From contig BCLD01000005.1 in NCBI GenBank assembly GCA_001600875.1, positions 383,332 through 447,331 on the forward strand: a stretch of 64,000 nucleotides of DNA. Reading direction: 5' to 3'. This stretch comes from Solicoccozyma terricola (lineage: Eukaryota; Basidiomycota; Tremellomycetes; Filobasidiales; Piskurozymaceae). The translations under genes and the position numbers were made by a program. The notes beneath the pieces are model-generated. The model had not been told where the DNA came from. It saw only the letters and a program-made list of their open reading frames with translations, and did not search any database. Below, one piece after another: positions 46,909 through 57,868 of the stretch. How positions within the stretch are numbered: the stretch's first letter is position 1; the number at the start of each line of letters is the position of its first letter.

Positions 46909-48020
46909 GGGACTCACCGACTCCAATTACTCGTCTAGCTCCGATTGCTTTCGCTACAGCCATACATAACAACCCAACTGGTCCTATCCTCCCGAGCACC
47001 TCGCACTGCACCAGCTATGTCCTCCCCGCCCCTCGCGGCCCGTCACTCACCAGTACCCATAATCACAATAGTCTCCCCATTCTTCAATTGACCAACATTA
47101 CTAACACTATGAACAGCAACAGCCAACGGTTCCATCATCGCTCCATACGTGACCCCTTTCCCCAATTTAAAGCAATTCTCAACAGGTAATTTATAATATC
47201 TACAAAGAGTACCTGTTGTTCCGGGTGGTGTAGCGGCGAAGATTACGTGAGGGCATAGTTCGTAAGCACCACGTTGGCAGTGGTAGCATTTTCGACATAC
47301 TTCGCCGGGTTCGAGGGCTACGATGTCACCTGGGACTAGGGATTTGACTGATTCGCCGACTGTGGTGGTTGGGGGAGGGGGGGGGGGGTTGAATTGGGAA
47401 TTCCAAATAGTCAGTGTTATAGTCACGTTGTAAAGGCGTTAAAAGTCGGTTTAATACATACCTTTAACGATTTCACCAGCTGATTCATGACCAAGACACA
47501 TTGGCTGAAATAGGTTTGCATCTCGGGTCAGTGCATAGCCCGAAATCGAATCCATGAATCGAATTATGAGGGCCTTTTCAGAACCCCCCTGGATTTTTAA
47601 AAACTCACCTCCTTGACCACAAAATCCCCAATAGCTCCATGTTTCAAATCTAAACCGCCACCCCCCAACCACCCCAAATATCAGGGATTGGAATTCCCAC
47701 CACTACCACGACGACGACGACGACGACATACAATGAACATCTGAACCACAAATACCGGCTTTCTTAACTTGAACTAGGACGTCATTTGGACCTATATCTG
47801 GGATTGGTTTCTGTGCGTGAGTGTGTGGGAGTGGGTGGGAGAGTGGGGTGTGGTGTGGTGGCGTGGGGTGTAGGAAGGGTTGTGGTAAGGGGTGCGATGG
47901 AATGCGGTGTAAGAAGATAGAATTGCACGCGCGCGGTGTACGACTGGTACTTACATCTTTGTATTCTGTATCGTGGATACCATTTAAGATGAACGATGGA
48001 TTGGATGGATTCAGTGACAT
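45315..48020 (-). CDS. Zinc-dependent polyol (xylitol/sorbitol-type) dehydrogenase
   Basis: About ten exons join cleanly at GT-AG sites. Start MSLNPSNPSFILNGIHDTEY (48020); KKAGICGSDVH with the catalytic Cys; YLKHGAIGDFVVKE; PMCLGHESAGEIVK with the His-Glu ligands; GEVCRKCYHCQRGAYELCPH with the four structural-zinc cysteines; MEPLAVAVHSV; GTGPVGLLCMAVAKAIGA (Rossmann glycines); VIGVDINAERLEFAKSY, where Asp after the second strand favours NAD over NADP; GGRFVQVGMGAPNVTIPIIM; YGPGSFVLAICLVELGLIDL and KPLVTHRYEFKDALEAF; the last exon ends CMISGPE at 45315. It oxidises polyols such as xylitol or sorbitol to ketoses in the cytosol. One intron holds poly-G/C tracts and the N gap, another a 10-base tandem repeat. 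Coding exons seem intact. Exact substrate is not deducible. Confidence 0.9.
46071..46150 (-). repeat. 10-base tandem repeat in an intron
   Basis: GTGGT(A/T)GGAG repeated eight times, with degenerate copies to about 46195, inside the intron between the DIFQP and PPMEQNE exons of the polyol dehydrogenase. Confidence 0.85.
46573..46907 (-). repeat. Poly-G (sense poly-C) tracts flanking an assembly gap
   Basis: G runs 46573-46600, 46605-46635 and 46817-46907, with 181 Ns at 46636-46816, all inside one intron of the polyol dehydrogenase. The donor GTGAGTCCCTCCC directly abuts the tract on the sense strand. Confidence 0.9.
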
Positions 48021-48455
48021 GGTGGGATGGTGTGGATGGTGTGGATGGGATGTTGTTGACGTTGATGATGATGTTGACGGCTGGACGATGTTGAAGAAAG
48101 GGTCGACGATGGGATTAGTCGTGGTGACATGAATCCCCGTATTCCCCGATTATTTCCCCGGAGATACACCGAACACCGATTATCCTCCGACGGCATCGTA
48201 TGGTGGTGGAAAGGGTGATGGTGATGGTGAGGATGGTGAGGACAGCGAGGATGGTGAGGATGGTGATGGTGATGGAGGAAGGGGGATGGGGAGGGGGTGG
48301 GTGACGGTGCCATCTACCATCTGTCGCCTGCGAGCAAGATCGAGCGATACTCTAGCCTCATATCCGGATCCAACACAATTCAAACGAACCAGTAGCAGTG
48401 GTGGCGACATATAAATTCCAAATATATCACAAGCATCCCCCCCCTCCCCCCTTTT

Positions 48456-50408
48456 TCATCTTCCCCCTCGTACAAACACCTGTTGACCATCAACCCAAGT
48501 CTCCATCACTCCCTCTTGAGCTCTACTCAACACCCCCAATCCATCCTTGAATGGATCCACACCGAGGATACAAAAATCAGCAGCCATACCAACAGCCAAC
48601 GACCCAACCACATCTTCCATCCGACATGAATACGCAGCACCTCTCGTCGCAGCTTCAAGCGCGGTATGTAAATCCAACTTGTACTTTAAGTTATTCACCA
48701 TATACCCAACCGCAGGACCAGTCGGTGGCCATTTCATATCCGGATCCAACGCAGATCGTCGCGTAGTGGCGATGTATAAATTCGGTAATGATTCGTACGG
48801 CGCAGTCGGTGAATCAGTCCCAATTGCAATCCCTACACCTTTTTCAACCATCTCAGACCATGGGAATGCACGTCCACATCGATGATCGTGGCCTAGTTGA
48901 GCCATCCAATTGAATGTGATGAATGGATCAGAGTGGACGGGTTGAATGGAGGCGATCACGCCGGCGCTTGCCATTCGTTGGATGCTCTCTGGCGTTATGC
49001 TTTCAAGGTGTTCTAGTCGATGGCGGCGGTGGTCGTCAGGTCCGTTGGTGGATACAGCAGTAGCTAGTGCATCAAGAGCCATCTCCGATGCAGCGTCACC
49101 TGGGAAGGAGGGGAGGAGGTGGGGAGGAGAAAGACATTCAACGTCTCCTACCCTTCCTTCAACCTTTCGACTATTTCCCGCGGCAAAATCTCACCTATCG
49201 CATGTATTGCTATCTGGAGACCCGCTGCATCTGCTTGTACCACGACAGGTTCCAATTCCACAAGGCTCCAAATGGGCTCCGAGCCTTGTCCTTGTGCATA
49301 CGGCTCTTTCATGAATGCCGTGCCTGGTTTTTGAGATTCCAATGTCCTCGATGTCAATTTCAGGGTCTTTACTCGCGGGCCACTCGTGCCTTACCACTCA
49401 CATGCATCAATCACACCATCAGCTATGATCTTGATCCCAGCTACCTGCAACCACGGTGAATAACCTAAACCCTCCATCCTCTTCCGATGATTGATCGCAC
49501 GCTGAACCGCTGCCTTCCTGTCATCCGCCGAACCTTCAACAGCGATCAAATAATGCGCACCAACTCGTAGTGGCAATCTACCACCTGCCTCCTTCAATAT
49601 CTCCTCGAGAGCGGAGAGATGATCATCGTCGCATGCCATATCGATGGCCCCTGTTACACCTGTTGAGAGGTAGGCTGTGAATGAGGCTCGGAATCGAGCG
49701 ATTCGTTGAGAGCGTGTGGTTTGACGGGCTAGGAATGGCCAGATATGTCTGGTTTGTCATTAGAAGGGTGGGTGATCAGCATGGGGAGTATTGGAGCGAG
49801 AAGTCGCCGGAGCGTAACACTCACTCCGTCATTGCCGTTTCTAATACGAATCCGGTAGGTTCCCCGTCCTTGTCTTTCACAAACTTTCCACCACGAGGAT
49901 CCACAGTCGATTTAGTGATTCCAAGTTCCTTGAGTGCCGCGGTGTTTATCCAACAAGAGTGCTTGTCGTTTGCGTCGAGGTAAACGGGTACGTCGTTGAT
50001 AACTGCGTCGATGATCTCCCTAGTTGGCTGTGCGTCTCCTTCAAACACGTCAAACAACCATGAAGTACCGAGTATACGGACTGCATTTGGATGAGCAGCT
50101 CGATACCCTCTCAGCGCGGATTGGATATCCGATATCGATCCACAACGACGGAGATTTAACCTCGCGAGATCGTCGCCCATCATCTCAAGATGGGAGTGGG
50201 CGTCGATAATGCCAGGCAACACGACGGCTTGATTGAGGTCTCGGGCGTTGGCGAGGATGTCGGAAGACGATGTAGAGGTCATGGAATACCCCTCCGAGTC
50301 GCCGACGTATTCGATGATACCGTCGCGAATGACGAGGAGATCAGCGAGGGACTTCGACCCGGTTGCGCTGAAGATGCGACCATTGCGGAATGCCACAGCG
50401 GGAGACAT
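48456..50408 (-). CDS. YtcJ-type amidohydrolase
   Basis: Starts MSPAVAFRNGRIFSATGSKS at 50408. Exon 1 has VVLPGIIDAHSHLEM (the first metal-binding H-x-H), GTSWLFDVFEGDAQPTREII and KFVKDKDGEPTGFVLE. Later exons give GVTGAIDMACDDDHL, VAGIKIIADGVIDAC, AGLQIAIHAIG joined by a clean intron to DAASEMALDAL (the H-A-I-G-D motif), RRHRLEHLESITPESIQRM, GIAIGTDSPTAPYESL (the catalytic Asp) and a C-terminal MEDVVGSLAVGMAADFCILG, stop 48456. This is the YtcJ/N-substituted-formamide deformylase branch of the amidohydrolase superfamily, which hydrolyses C-N bonds of small amides. Length of about 540 residues fits the family. No lesion found. Confidence 0.88.
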
Positions 50409-51162
50409 GGCTGGGTTAGGTCAGCGGGGTAAAATGGAGGTTGTGCAGCATCGTTTGGATTCGGTGCATGGCTGTGGGTGTCATATACCATACACCATTC
50501 CCTACGTGCTGCGCGATACGCTCATAACAAGTCCTCTGGGCAAGGTCTCGGGACGGGAATACCCATGGAGGATGAAAATGAAACGCGCGCTCCGCTCGTT
50601 CTCATATCGGCGCGATCCTAGCGGGTAATTCGATGGTTTTGCCGTTGGGATGGTATTGCCGCATGAGGAAGGGGCCATGTCATCGTCAACGTAAGAACAC
50701 CACAAAGCACCTGCAGTACCAACGCCCTATGTTCACTCAAAAGACTCGATTCCGAGATAATGATGTAGGAAGAGGCGGGTTTCTTGGATGGCAAGCATGG
50801 AGACATACATATGAATGACGGAAAGGTCAGGTCGTAACAAGGAGACGCAGGGTGATCACAAATGAGATCAAAAGGCTGCTCATGGTGATAGGAGTGTAAC
50901 TGCACAAGAAATTACATTGACTCCACACAAAGCTCCTCGGTGTTACATGGAATGAAATAAAAAGCCAAGTCGTGTATGCAGCTTTGTTGGCCAGTCGTAT
51001 TATGTGCTTCAACGCGATAGAGACCGACCCTTCCCCCAGCATCCGGTAGAGAAGATTCACCTGGTCTCATCGCTGCTCAATCCGAGCACTTTGTTGCTGG
51101 AAGTTGCAAAGCTTGTAAGATTTTAGCGCACGGGTCCTTACCGACCCCGAAGTCACTCACAC
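50409..51162. other. No gene recognised
   Basis: Upstream of the amidohydrolase; only short antisense frames and no family signature. Confidence 0.3.
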
Positions 51163-51932
51163 TCACGCTGCCCTCCTTAGATTCCTTTCCGACTCCGGCA
51201 TCTCTCTACCGACCTCAAACGCTTCCAATCCCATTCTTTTTGTCCCCATCTTCGACAAAATCGCCTCCTGAGTCGCTCTGCCGTCGAATGCACGCTCACC
51301 CTCTCCGCCGGGGAAATCAGGAGGTGGTATACCGGCTAGGAATGATTCCCGTTGTTGTCGGATGTATTCGACATTTTGTAGCGTGAGGGGTACGGAGGGG
51401 ACATACATGACAGATGAGGCGCTCGTGCCATGATGGTGCGATTCAACCGCGTGAATGCCATCTGTGTGAGGTGCTGTCTTTAACATCTCGTCTGGGACCT
51501 CACCCCCCGGTTCTTGCCAGTCACCGCAATGCCACCACGCTTGATCACCCGGGTGAACCTGCTTGAGACTGGTAATTGTTTTTCCGAGCTCCAGGTGTGG
51601 GTGGGTATCATCGTTGAATTCCTCGATCGTCCTAGTGGTGAGTTTGGGAAAGTGGTGGTGTCGAGATCAAGTTGCCAATTCGATGGATCAAGGTAATGCC
51701 CCGTCGCTCGCCACTACTCACAGCGGCGTCAACCACTCGCTTGGTATCGCTGCATCTACCTTTCCCAGTCCGACCGTCGAGCCGTAAATGATGGAGGACG
51801 ACAGTCCGACGGCAAACACCCAGGCAACACAGACAACGAGGTCGTCCCAGGTAGGTCTGCGTACGAGCCAGAGCTTGCTTATGAGTCGCATCGCGAGGAA
51901 GGTGGTGGAGAGGCATAGCACGCCGCATGTCA
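51163..51932 (-). CDS. Chimaera: rhodopsin-like exon joined to DUF1479 oxygenase end
   Basis: Minus-strand exon 51932-51722 reads TCGVLCLSTTFLAMRLISKL, RRPTWDDLVVCVAW and IIYGSTVGLGKVDAAIPSEW, the N-terminal part of the fungal rhodopsin-like domain and a paralogue of 28.4-28.8 kb. A 90-base GT-AG intron (51721-51632) leads to exon 51631-51525 (TIEEFNDDTHPHLELGKTIT, VHPGDQAWWHC), then intron 51524-51462 and the last exon 51461-51163 (DGIHAVESHHHGTSASSVMY, PLTLQNVEYIRQQRESFLAG, IPPPDFPGGEGERAF). WWHCD-x-x-HAVE and PPDFPGGEGE are DUF1479 (YbiU-like, Fe/2-oxoglutarate oxygenase fold) signatures. Reading frame is kept across the junction. TM3-7 of the rhodopsin domain and the N-terminal two thirds of DUF1479 are missing, so function is doubtful. 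Confidence 0.7.
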
Positions 51933-53799
51933 CTGTGGCGACGAACGGTTGGAGTGAGCTTACGTATATGACCATTTCCGCCAAAGCACGAGCACGGCGA
52001 GTTGGGGATGCTGACGAAGTTGCCTCGCGTGGCGTACGAGGACAGGCTGTTGTTCTCCTCTGAAGGCGACGACGTACGGGATGCATCTTCGGAGGCCAGC
52101 TCGAAGGGAGCTCTGCATTTGCCTGTTCACTCACNTGCGAAGACGTGTTGACTCCGATCCCCCGAGGCTATCGCGTTCACCATCTCCGCTCAAAAACTCC
52201 GGTTCTAAACGCTGCCGAATAATCGAAACGCGACGCGGCCGAGGTGCCTACGGAGCCACGCCGCGATCAGGACGGATGATCAGTGATGGACATGGCCCGG
52301 TGCACGCTGACGCTCGAGCTCGAAGATGAGCGAAGGGGCCGAGGACATTGATTTGGTGCTGTGGTTCCATTTGGGAAGAGTTGCATTTGCCAACCGACAA
52401 AGAACTCCGATCCGTTAACATGGGGGCGTGCGCCGAGGGTCACGATGCGCCCGGAAGTCATGACGGTTCTGCCTCAATCGGAGCATGGGGTGGGATCAGC
52501 AGAGACGGGGTCGGCGGTGGCTGAATTCCCGTCGCTGACCCGTGCGTGCTCTTCCAGCGGGGGAGAGCTGAACAAACGTGAAGACGAAGATTCAGGCGAG
52601 TTGTGTCGATCAACGAGAGAATGAGCCTGATATTAGGTGCGTCGCCGTGTCTACCGGATAGGGAGGGGATCGAGTTGAACTCTTGATCGCACCGCACCCA
52701 ACCGATATCACCAAACTCAAGGTCGACATGGTTTGTCAATGCGAGTGATTCCCAAACCTATCGGGAGGCGGTCGGTCAGGTTTGCATTTTTTGCGATTTT
52801 CATTCCGGTGCTGGACCCGACCCGAGCTCGGGCAAGCGGCAAGCTTAATCGGTGGTTGAAGGTTAAATGGCTGGGTGTTTGGTCAGTTAGCCAGAAAAGC
52901 GTTCCTATATGTCCGGCCAGCGGACAAGGGTTTCATCTGGTTCGCTTTGCAGGGGATATAAAGGGTCACCAAGGGTTTTCCCAGGTGCGCAACTCGGTAA
53001 AATTTCCTTTTTATCCTCATCTACTGATGACCGCCCTCCCAGTTCCCGTCCCGCCGAATTGCTCAACACCGTTAGGACCTCGCGTACCACTCCTCCCGCG
53101 CCCGCGCCAACGAATGTGCAAATTCAACCTCGCGAGCTGTTACAGAAACGGCACCTTTGTCCTCGCCGAGGCATATACGCAACTCAACCCGCTCGTGCCC
53201 CCCCCCGGGGGTTCATAGCTCCTGACACAGCATCCCACATTGAGGTTTGGCACCGTCACATTGCAGGTTCTACGAGGAAGGGGGGTCGAGGACTGGATGG
53301 TGTCGTGTTCTGCGGCGGAAATACAGCTCGTGGCGGGGAGAGGAGAGGAGGGTTTTCCCCCGTTCCCTCGTCCATGTCGTTGACGAATAGGCAAGAACAC
53401 CGAACACCGACACACAAGAGCTGCAAGTCAGTAGTCGACCTAAAACTGCAACAACCCGATGCGGTGGGCGCAAACTCGGTGTTATCGGTCGGTGGGGGCT
53501 GTCAAAGAACTGTCTGTGTTTACTGCCCGGCCAAGAGACGTTTGGAGAATGAATAACACGGGGCTGATCAGAACTGTTTATAGTGGGAGTTGGAGAGAGG
53601 GAAGGTGGAAGGTGATTGAGGACGAAAACGTCTCGAGCTATACGGAGCCCCGTGCTATAGATCAGTTTCTGTAAAGTACGAGGATGAGTGCAAGGCGAGG
53701 GATGTCGCTGTTGACGCGGCGGGATGCTAGAATCAGCTTGAGTGACGTCCTTTCGAAACCGTATTACGCACGTCTACAAAGGTCTGATAGCTTACACCT
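51933..53799. other. No gene recognised
   Basis: The first exon of the chimaera probably lies around 51940-52080, but its start is unclear. A TATA-like GATATAAAGGG (about 52955) precedes a 63-codon frame at about 53027-53218 with no known family. The rest shows no convincing coding. Confidence 0.3.
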
Positions 53800-54150
53800 G
53801 ATGGACGCAGACACAGCATTCTCCTATACGTCGACGATGTGCTAATCGCGGCCCCCCACATGGGTCCTATCAATGGGGTCAAGGCTTCGCTTAAGGATAA
53901 GTGGAAGTGGACAGACATGGGAGAGGCAGCCTACATGTTGGGACTAAAGCTTGAATGAGATCGTCGCTCTAGAACTATATGACTGAGCCAGCAGGCATAC
54001 ATCGAGTGCATTCTCATATGATTCAGAATGGATAATGCTACGACCATCGCTACACCCCTGGAGGACACCAAGCTCGAACTGAATGCTGATCCTCTGGACG
54101 TAGGATGTCAGAAGTGGTATCAATCCATCGTAGGATCACTGATGTGGATT
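53800..54150 (+). mobile_element. Copia-type reverse transcriptase fragment
   Basis: Reads ILLYVDDVLIAAPHM with the canonical Y-V-D-D, then LKDKWKWTDMGEAAYMLGLK, LE followed by a stop, then TTIATPLEDTKLEL and QKWYQSIVGSLMW. This is the RT to connection region of a copia Pol, interrupted by a stop and a frame shift, and cut off about 50 bases before the dioxygenase start. A third copia family by sequence. Confidence 0.8.
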
Positions 54151-54203
54151 TCCCAGTCGCTCTGCCCGCCTCACCCTCACCCTCACCCTCAACCCCCGCC
54201 AGA

Positions 54204-55549
54204 ATGCCTATCGCAATCGACGTCCCCTCAACTCAACCCACTAAACCAAATCCCCGAGCTCCCCTTCGCTCCACGGGCTCACTCGACATTTACTCGTCAT
54301 TCGACGTAACACCTAGTATTGGGACCGAGTTTAGACAAGTTTCAAAAGATAACAAGCAGGTTTTGTTGCTTGAGGATGTATTGAGTGATGAGAGGAAATT
54401 GAGGGATTTGGCTGTTTTGATGTGAGCCCGGTTTTTGGGGAGTTGGGAGTTTTCTGGTTCCGCCCGCATTACCCCGATAGCTTACCTCTCCACACACCCC
54501 NCCCCCCCCCCACCCCCCAGCTCCGAACGCGGAGTAGTCTTCTTCCGTGGTCAAGAGATCAAAGACGATGATGAAAAACGCCTTATAGATGGTCTCGGTA
54601 GATTATCTGGGAAACCAGATTCTAGTGGACTTCATATCCATCCGTTAACTCAAGAAGGTTCAGAGTTTAGGGATGAGATTTCAGTCATTTCAAGTACATA
54701 TGTGTTTGCGGATAAATTTCAATTAGAGGTCAAGAATCATCCTTCTCAGAAGACTCGAGCGAGTAAAGGTTGGGTGAGTTTGGACGTGGTTCAGTTGCTG
54801 CTTGATTCCTGATTCCTGATTCCTGATTCCTGATCCCTTCCACTTTCACTTTCCCTGCACTCGGATATCACATTCGAACATCGACCATCCGACTACGCCG
54901 TTTTACAAATCAAGACTCTCCCACCCGTAGGAGGTGACACACTCTGGGCATCCGCATACGAAGCATACGATCGTCTCAGTCCNGCATATCAAAAATTCCT
55001 AGAAGGTNTAACTGCAACTCATAGTGGTGATAACTTTATAACTACAGCNGCAAAAGTCGGTGCNAAGTTGAGAGAGAATAGAGGTTCACCGGAAAATGTG
55101 GGACAGGATTTGAAAGCTGTTCATCCGGTTATTAGGACGAATCCTGTTACTGGATGGAAGGGTGTTTTCGTTAATAGGGCGTGAGTGTGGTCGTGTGGGC
55201 GTTTGGGCGTGTGGGCGGGGAGCGTGCCGTGCCGTCAGTTGCGGATCGTTGACTTCTGCCTTTCATCTTTCGGAAACCTCCCAGGTTCACTCGTCGTATC
55301 AACGAGTTATCTCAAGAAGAATCAGACGCTACTCTTGAGTACCTATACGATCATACCGCTCAGAATCATGATCTTCAAGTGAGGTTCCGTTGGGAGCCGA
55401 ATGCGGTGGCGATCTGGGATAACAGGTCGACTTGGCGTGAGTCCCTGCTCATCGTTTTCGTCTGGCGTTGAACTGATGTCTATCCCCGTCCCCCCCCCCC
55501 CCCCCCTAACCCTCTTTTACACCACTCTATCCTGAATCAATCCGCATCA

Positions 55550-55619
<70 letters not shown>

Positions 55620-55834
55620 ACCCTTGTTTTTTCCCCCTCTCAGACGCCATCACCAAGGACTTTGAGGATGAGATTCTTCGCGTTGGTCATCGGGCGGTCA
55701 GTATTGGAGAAACGCCGTACTATGATCCGTCGTCTGTGAGCAGGCGGGAAGGGTTGAGGAAGCGACAGGAGGGTTTGGAGGATGTGGAGGGTCCGGGGGG
55801 TGTGAAAGGTCCGGAGGGTGTTGAAAGGCGATAG
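54204..55834 (+). CDS. TauD/TfdA-type 2-oxoglutarate-dependent dioxygenase
   Basis: Starts MPIAIDVPSTQPTKPNPRAP at 54204. Exon 2 has SERGVVFFRGQEI and GRLSGKPDSSGLHIHPLTQE; exon 3 begins HSDITFEHRPSDYAVLQIKT with the iron-binding H-x-D and continues PPVGGDTLWASAYEAYDRLS; then NPVTGWKGVFVN, INELSQEES, RFRWEPNAVAIWDNRSTW and, after the poly-C intron, H then VGHRAVSI (distal His and the 2-oxoglutarate-binding Arg). It ends at 55834. This is the fungal sulfonate/alpha-ketoglutarate dioxygenase (Jlp1-like) group, which releases sulfite from sulfonates. The junction before HSD lacks an AG acceptor: the intron would end ...CCCTG, and it carries a TGATTCC repeat. Four Ns lie in exon 3. Confidence 0.85.
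55551..55617 (+). repeat. Poly-C tract in an intron
   Basis: 67 consecutive C inside the last intron of the dioxygenase, with a second run of 15 (about 55491-55506) upstream in the same intron. Confidence 0.85.
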
Positions 55835-56002
55835 GAGTCCGAGGTATGATAGGACNGCATGTCATGAGGATAAATAAAGGGGTTGTAAAAAATAACGAAA
55901 GCCGGGTTTCGGAATGTTCTCTTGGGTAGACTCTGGTCGATGGCAAATTTTATATCTGACAATTGGTATGACTTTTTGAAACAACGATTCGAGGTACTAT
56001 AA

Positions 56003-57868
56003 CTACAAACCGGAAGTGTATACAACAGGTGGATGGACGGCACCCACTCTCAAAACGATCGGAGCGTCTTCCACTTCTTTGATATCGACTTTGACCTTCA
56101 ACCCCCACCCATCCTTCCCGCCGATCCAATTCTTCTTTTTCCCGATCCTCTCCACCATCCCTACATGATCTCTCAAGGCCTGCGCCAACTGCATCGGATC
56201 ATCCTCCTTNTTCTCAACAGAAATGATCAATCTAACCCCTTCTTTTTTCTCANTTTTCCCGAGATTTGAAGCCCACTCTGCCCTCAGTCCTATCCTCGGC
56301 TTCACNGCGTCGATATACCCAGCAGGGTATAATCTACTGATGACCAACGCAATTTTGCCGAGATACTGCAACCACCACACTTCCTCCCGCGATAAAAGGT
56401 CGGCCAGANTAGCCCTAAAGTCGGTCTCACGCGGAGGGAGTTCACCTTCGTATCGAGATTCGAGCATGAGCGCCAATTCAGCTCGGTCTTCATGCGATAA
56501 ACCGTGGACAGAGGAGAGCAGACCGGTGCTGGTGCTGTAGAGCGCTGCGGTCGACGCAGATTCCTTGGACATGATTTGATGCACGTACATGATGTTGGCT
56601 AGTGCTTGGATATTGTGAGACGAGATCGATTCAGGGAAATGTCTTGCCTTTCCGGTCAATGGCGAGATGGATGGTTGCGGAATGGACGCCTGGAGAAGTT
56701 TGCAAATTGCTTTTGCTGATGCTCGAGCGAATAGAGAAGTGGCAACCTCCAGGGGATCCTGAGATCTAACTGCGGGACTAAGCTCCTGGAACAGAATTCC
56801 CTCGCGAACACCACCTTGACAGAAATGCGCTTCCCTGATACCAAGTGGCAATGCTTGGGAGAGTACGTTGACGAGGAAGGCCACAGCAGGTACTTGTGTA
56901 CGACGACGGTCTGAAACACGGAAGATATCATTCGCCGTACGTGCGACTTGTTCCAATTTCTTGGTATCCTCGAATTGATCCTTCTGCGCAGAGAAGCCAT
57001 TGATGATGGAGATGGGGTAATGATGACCGTGTGTCTGTGTCTCGTATAGGAGTAGATACCCCCATCCTCGGAACCCACCCCCAGAGAGATACAAGGGAAA
57101 CCCACCCGTCGCTTTCGCCCTTTGAATCATTGGTTCCGGTATCTCGAGGTGGTCGTACGCATATCGGAAATTATCCCTCATCTCCTTGCGTAATTCCTCC
57201 ATACCCTTCTCCGCTTCATGCTTGGATTTCCCCTTTTTCACATCCTTGATCCGCTGAGTGAGAGCGGCGGCTCCATATGGGAAGCTGAAAGCGCCTTTAG
57301 GACTGGACTGAATGGCACCGTTGTGTGCCATCATCCAGGTGATCTGCGTGCTTCCACCTCCCAGGTCCATTGCCAGCCCACCCATATCCGAAAAGCTGCT
57401 AGCGATGCCCAGCGCACCAATCCTCCCCTCGTCTTCCTTGGCTAACATCTCAACCTTGATACCCGTGCCATCCTCGACAGCCTTGCAGAACTCCGTAGAA
57501 TTGATGGCCGTTCGAGTGGCTTCGGTGGCTAGAATACGGATACGACCTTCCAACACCCCTAGGTCCTTGCAGACGAGTTTAAAGCGGAATAACGCAGCGA
57601 TGACAGCCTGTATAACCGATTGTGGAATAGGGATCTTCTTCCCGTCATCATCAAACTGTTCACTGTACAACGAGATATCCACACGATACACAAACACGGT
57701 GGGTAGAACCCGGGTCATAGGAGGAGAAAGATCAGAGACGGAGAATCGAATACCGTTGCTTCCCATATCGACGATTCCACGAAGGTACTTTGGATCCCCT
57801 TGGCCTGGCAGTCCAGGGATTCCCATCACGTTCCCGGCCATAAGAGGGTATTCTGATCCACCTCCCAT
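56003..57868 (-). CDS. RTG2: Ppx/GppA-family phosphatase, RTG2-like
   Basis: A single open frame of 621 codons without introns. LRGIVDMGSNGIRFSVSDL is the phosphate-1 loop of the actin-like ATPase fold, IRILATEATRTAINSTEF follows, and GGLAMDLGGGSTQITWM is the phosphate-2 loop (D-L-G-G-G-S-T). Next come PYGAAALTQRI, FPLYLSGGGFRGWGYLLLYE (the adenosine-like loop), IREAHFCQGGVREGILFQEL and a C-terminal helical half. Size and the long C-terminal domain match fungal RTG2, the cytosolic sensor of mitochondrial retrograde signalling, rather than bacterial exopolyphosphatase. It ends at 56003. Four Ns near the 3' end, no frame break. Whether it hydrolyses polyphosphate cannot be said. Confidence 0.85.
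   Translation of the reverse strand: MGGGSEYPLMAGNVMGIPGLPGQGDPKYLRGIVDMGSNGIRFSVSDLSPPMTRVLPTVFVYRVDISLYSEQFDDDGKKIPIPQSVIQAVIAALFRFKLVCKDLGVLEGRIRILATEATRTAINSTEFCKAVEDGTGIKVEMLAKEDEGRIGALGIASSFSDMGGLAMDLGGGSTQITWMMAHNGAIQSSPKGAFSFPYGAAALTQRIKDVKKGKSKHEAEKGMEELRKEMRDNFRYAYDHLEIPEPMIQRAKATGGFPLYLSGGGFRGWGYLLLYETQTHGHHYPISIINGFSAQKDQFEDTKKLEQVARTANDIFRVSDRRRTQVPAVAFLVNVLSQALPLGIREAHFCQGGVREGILFQELSPAVRSQDPLEVATSLFARASAKAICKLLQASIPQPSISPLTGKARHFPESISSHNIQALANIMYVHQIMSKESASTAALYSTSTGLLSSVHGLSHEDRAELALMLESRYEGELPPRETDFRAXLADLLSREEVWWLQYLGKIALVISRLYPAGYIDXVKPRIGLRAEWASNLGKXEKKEGVRLIISVEXKEDDPMQLAQALRDHVGMVERIGKKKNWIGGKDGWGLKVKVDIKEVEDAPIVLRVGAVHPPVVYTSGL

Noticed and set aside
46474..47189. Long proline- or glycine-only open frames across the N gap
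   Set aside because: They come from homopolymer G/C runs and Ns inside an intron of the polyol dehydrogenase.
55485..55515. Telomere-like CCCTAACCCT next to a C run at about 55505
   Set aside because: Only one and a half units at the edge of a homopolymer inside an intron, which is expected by chance.
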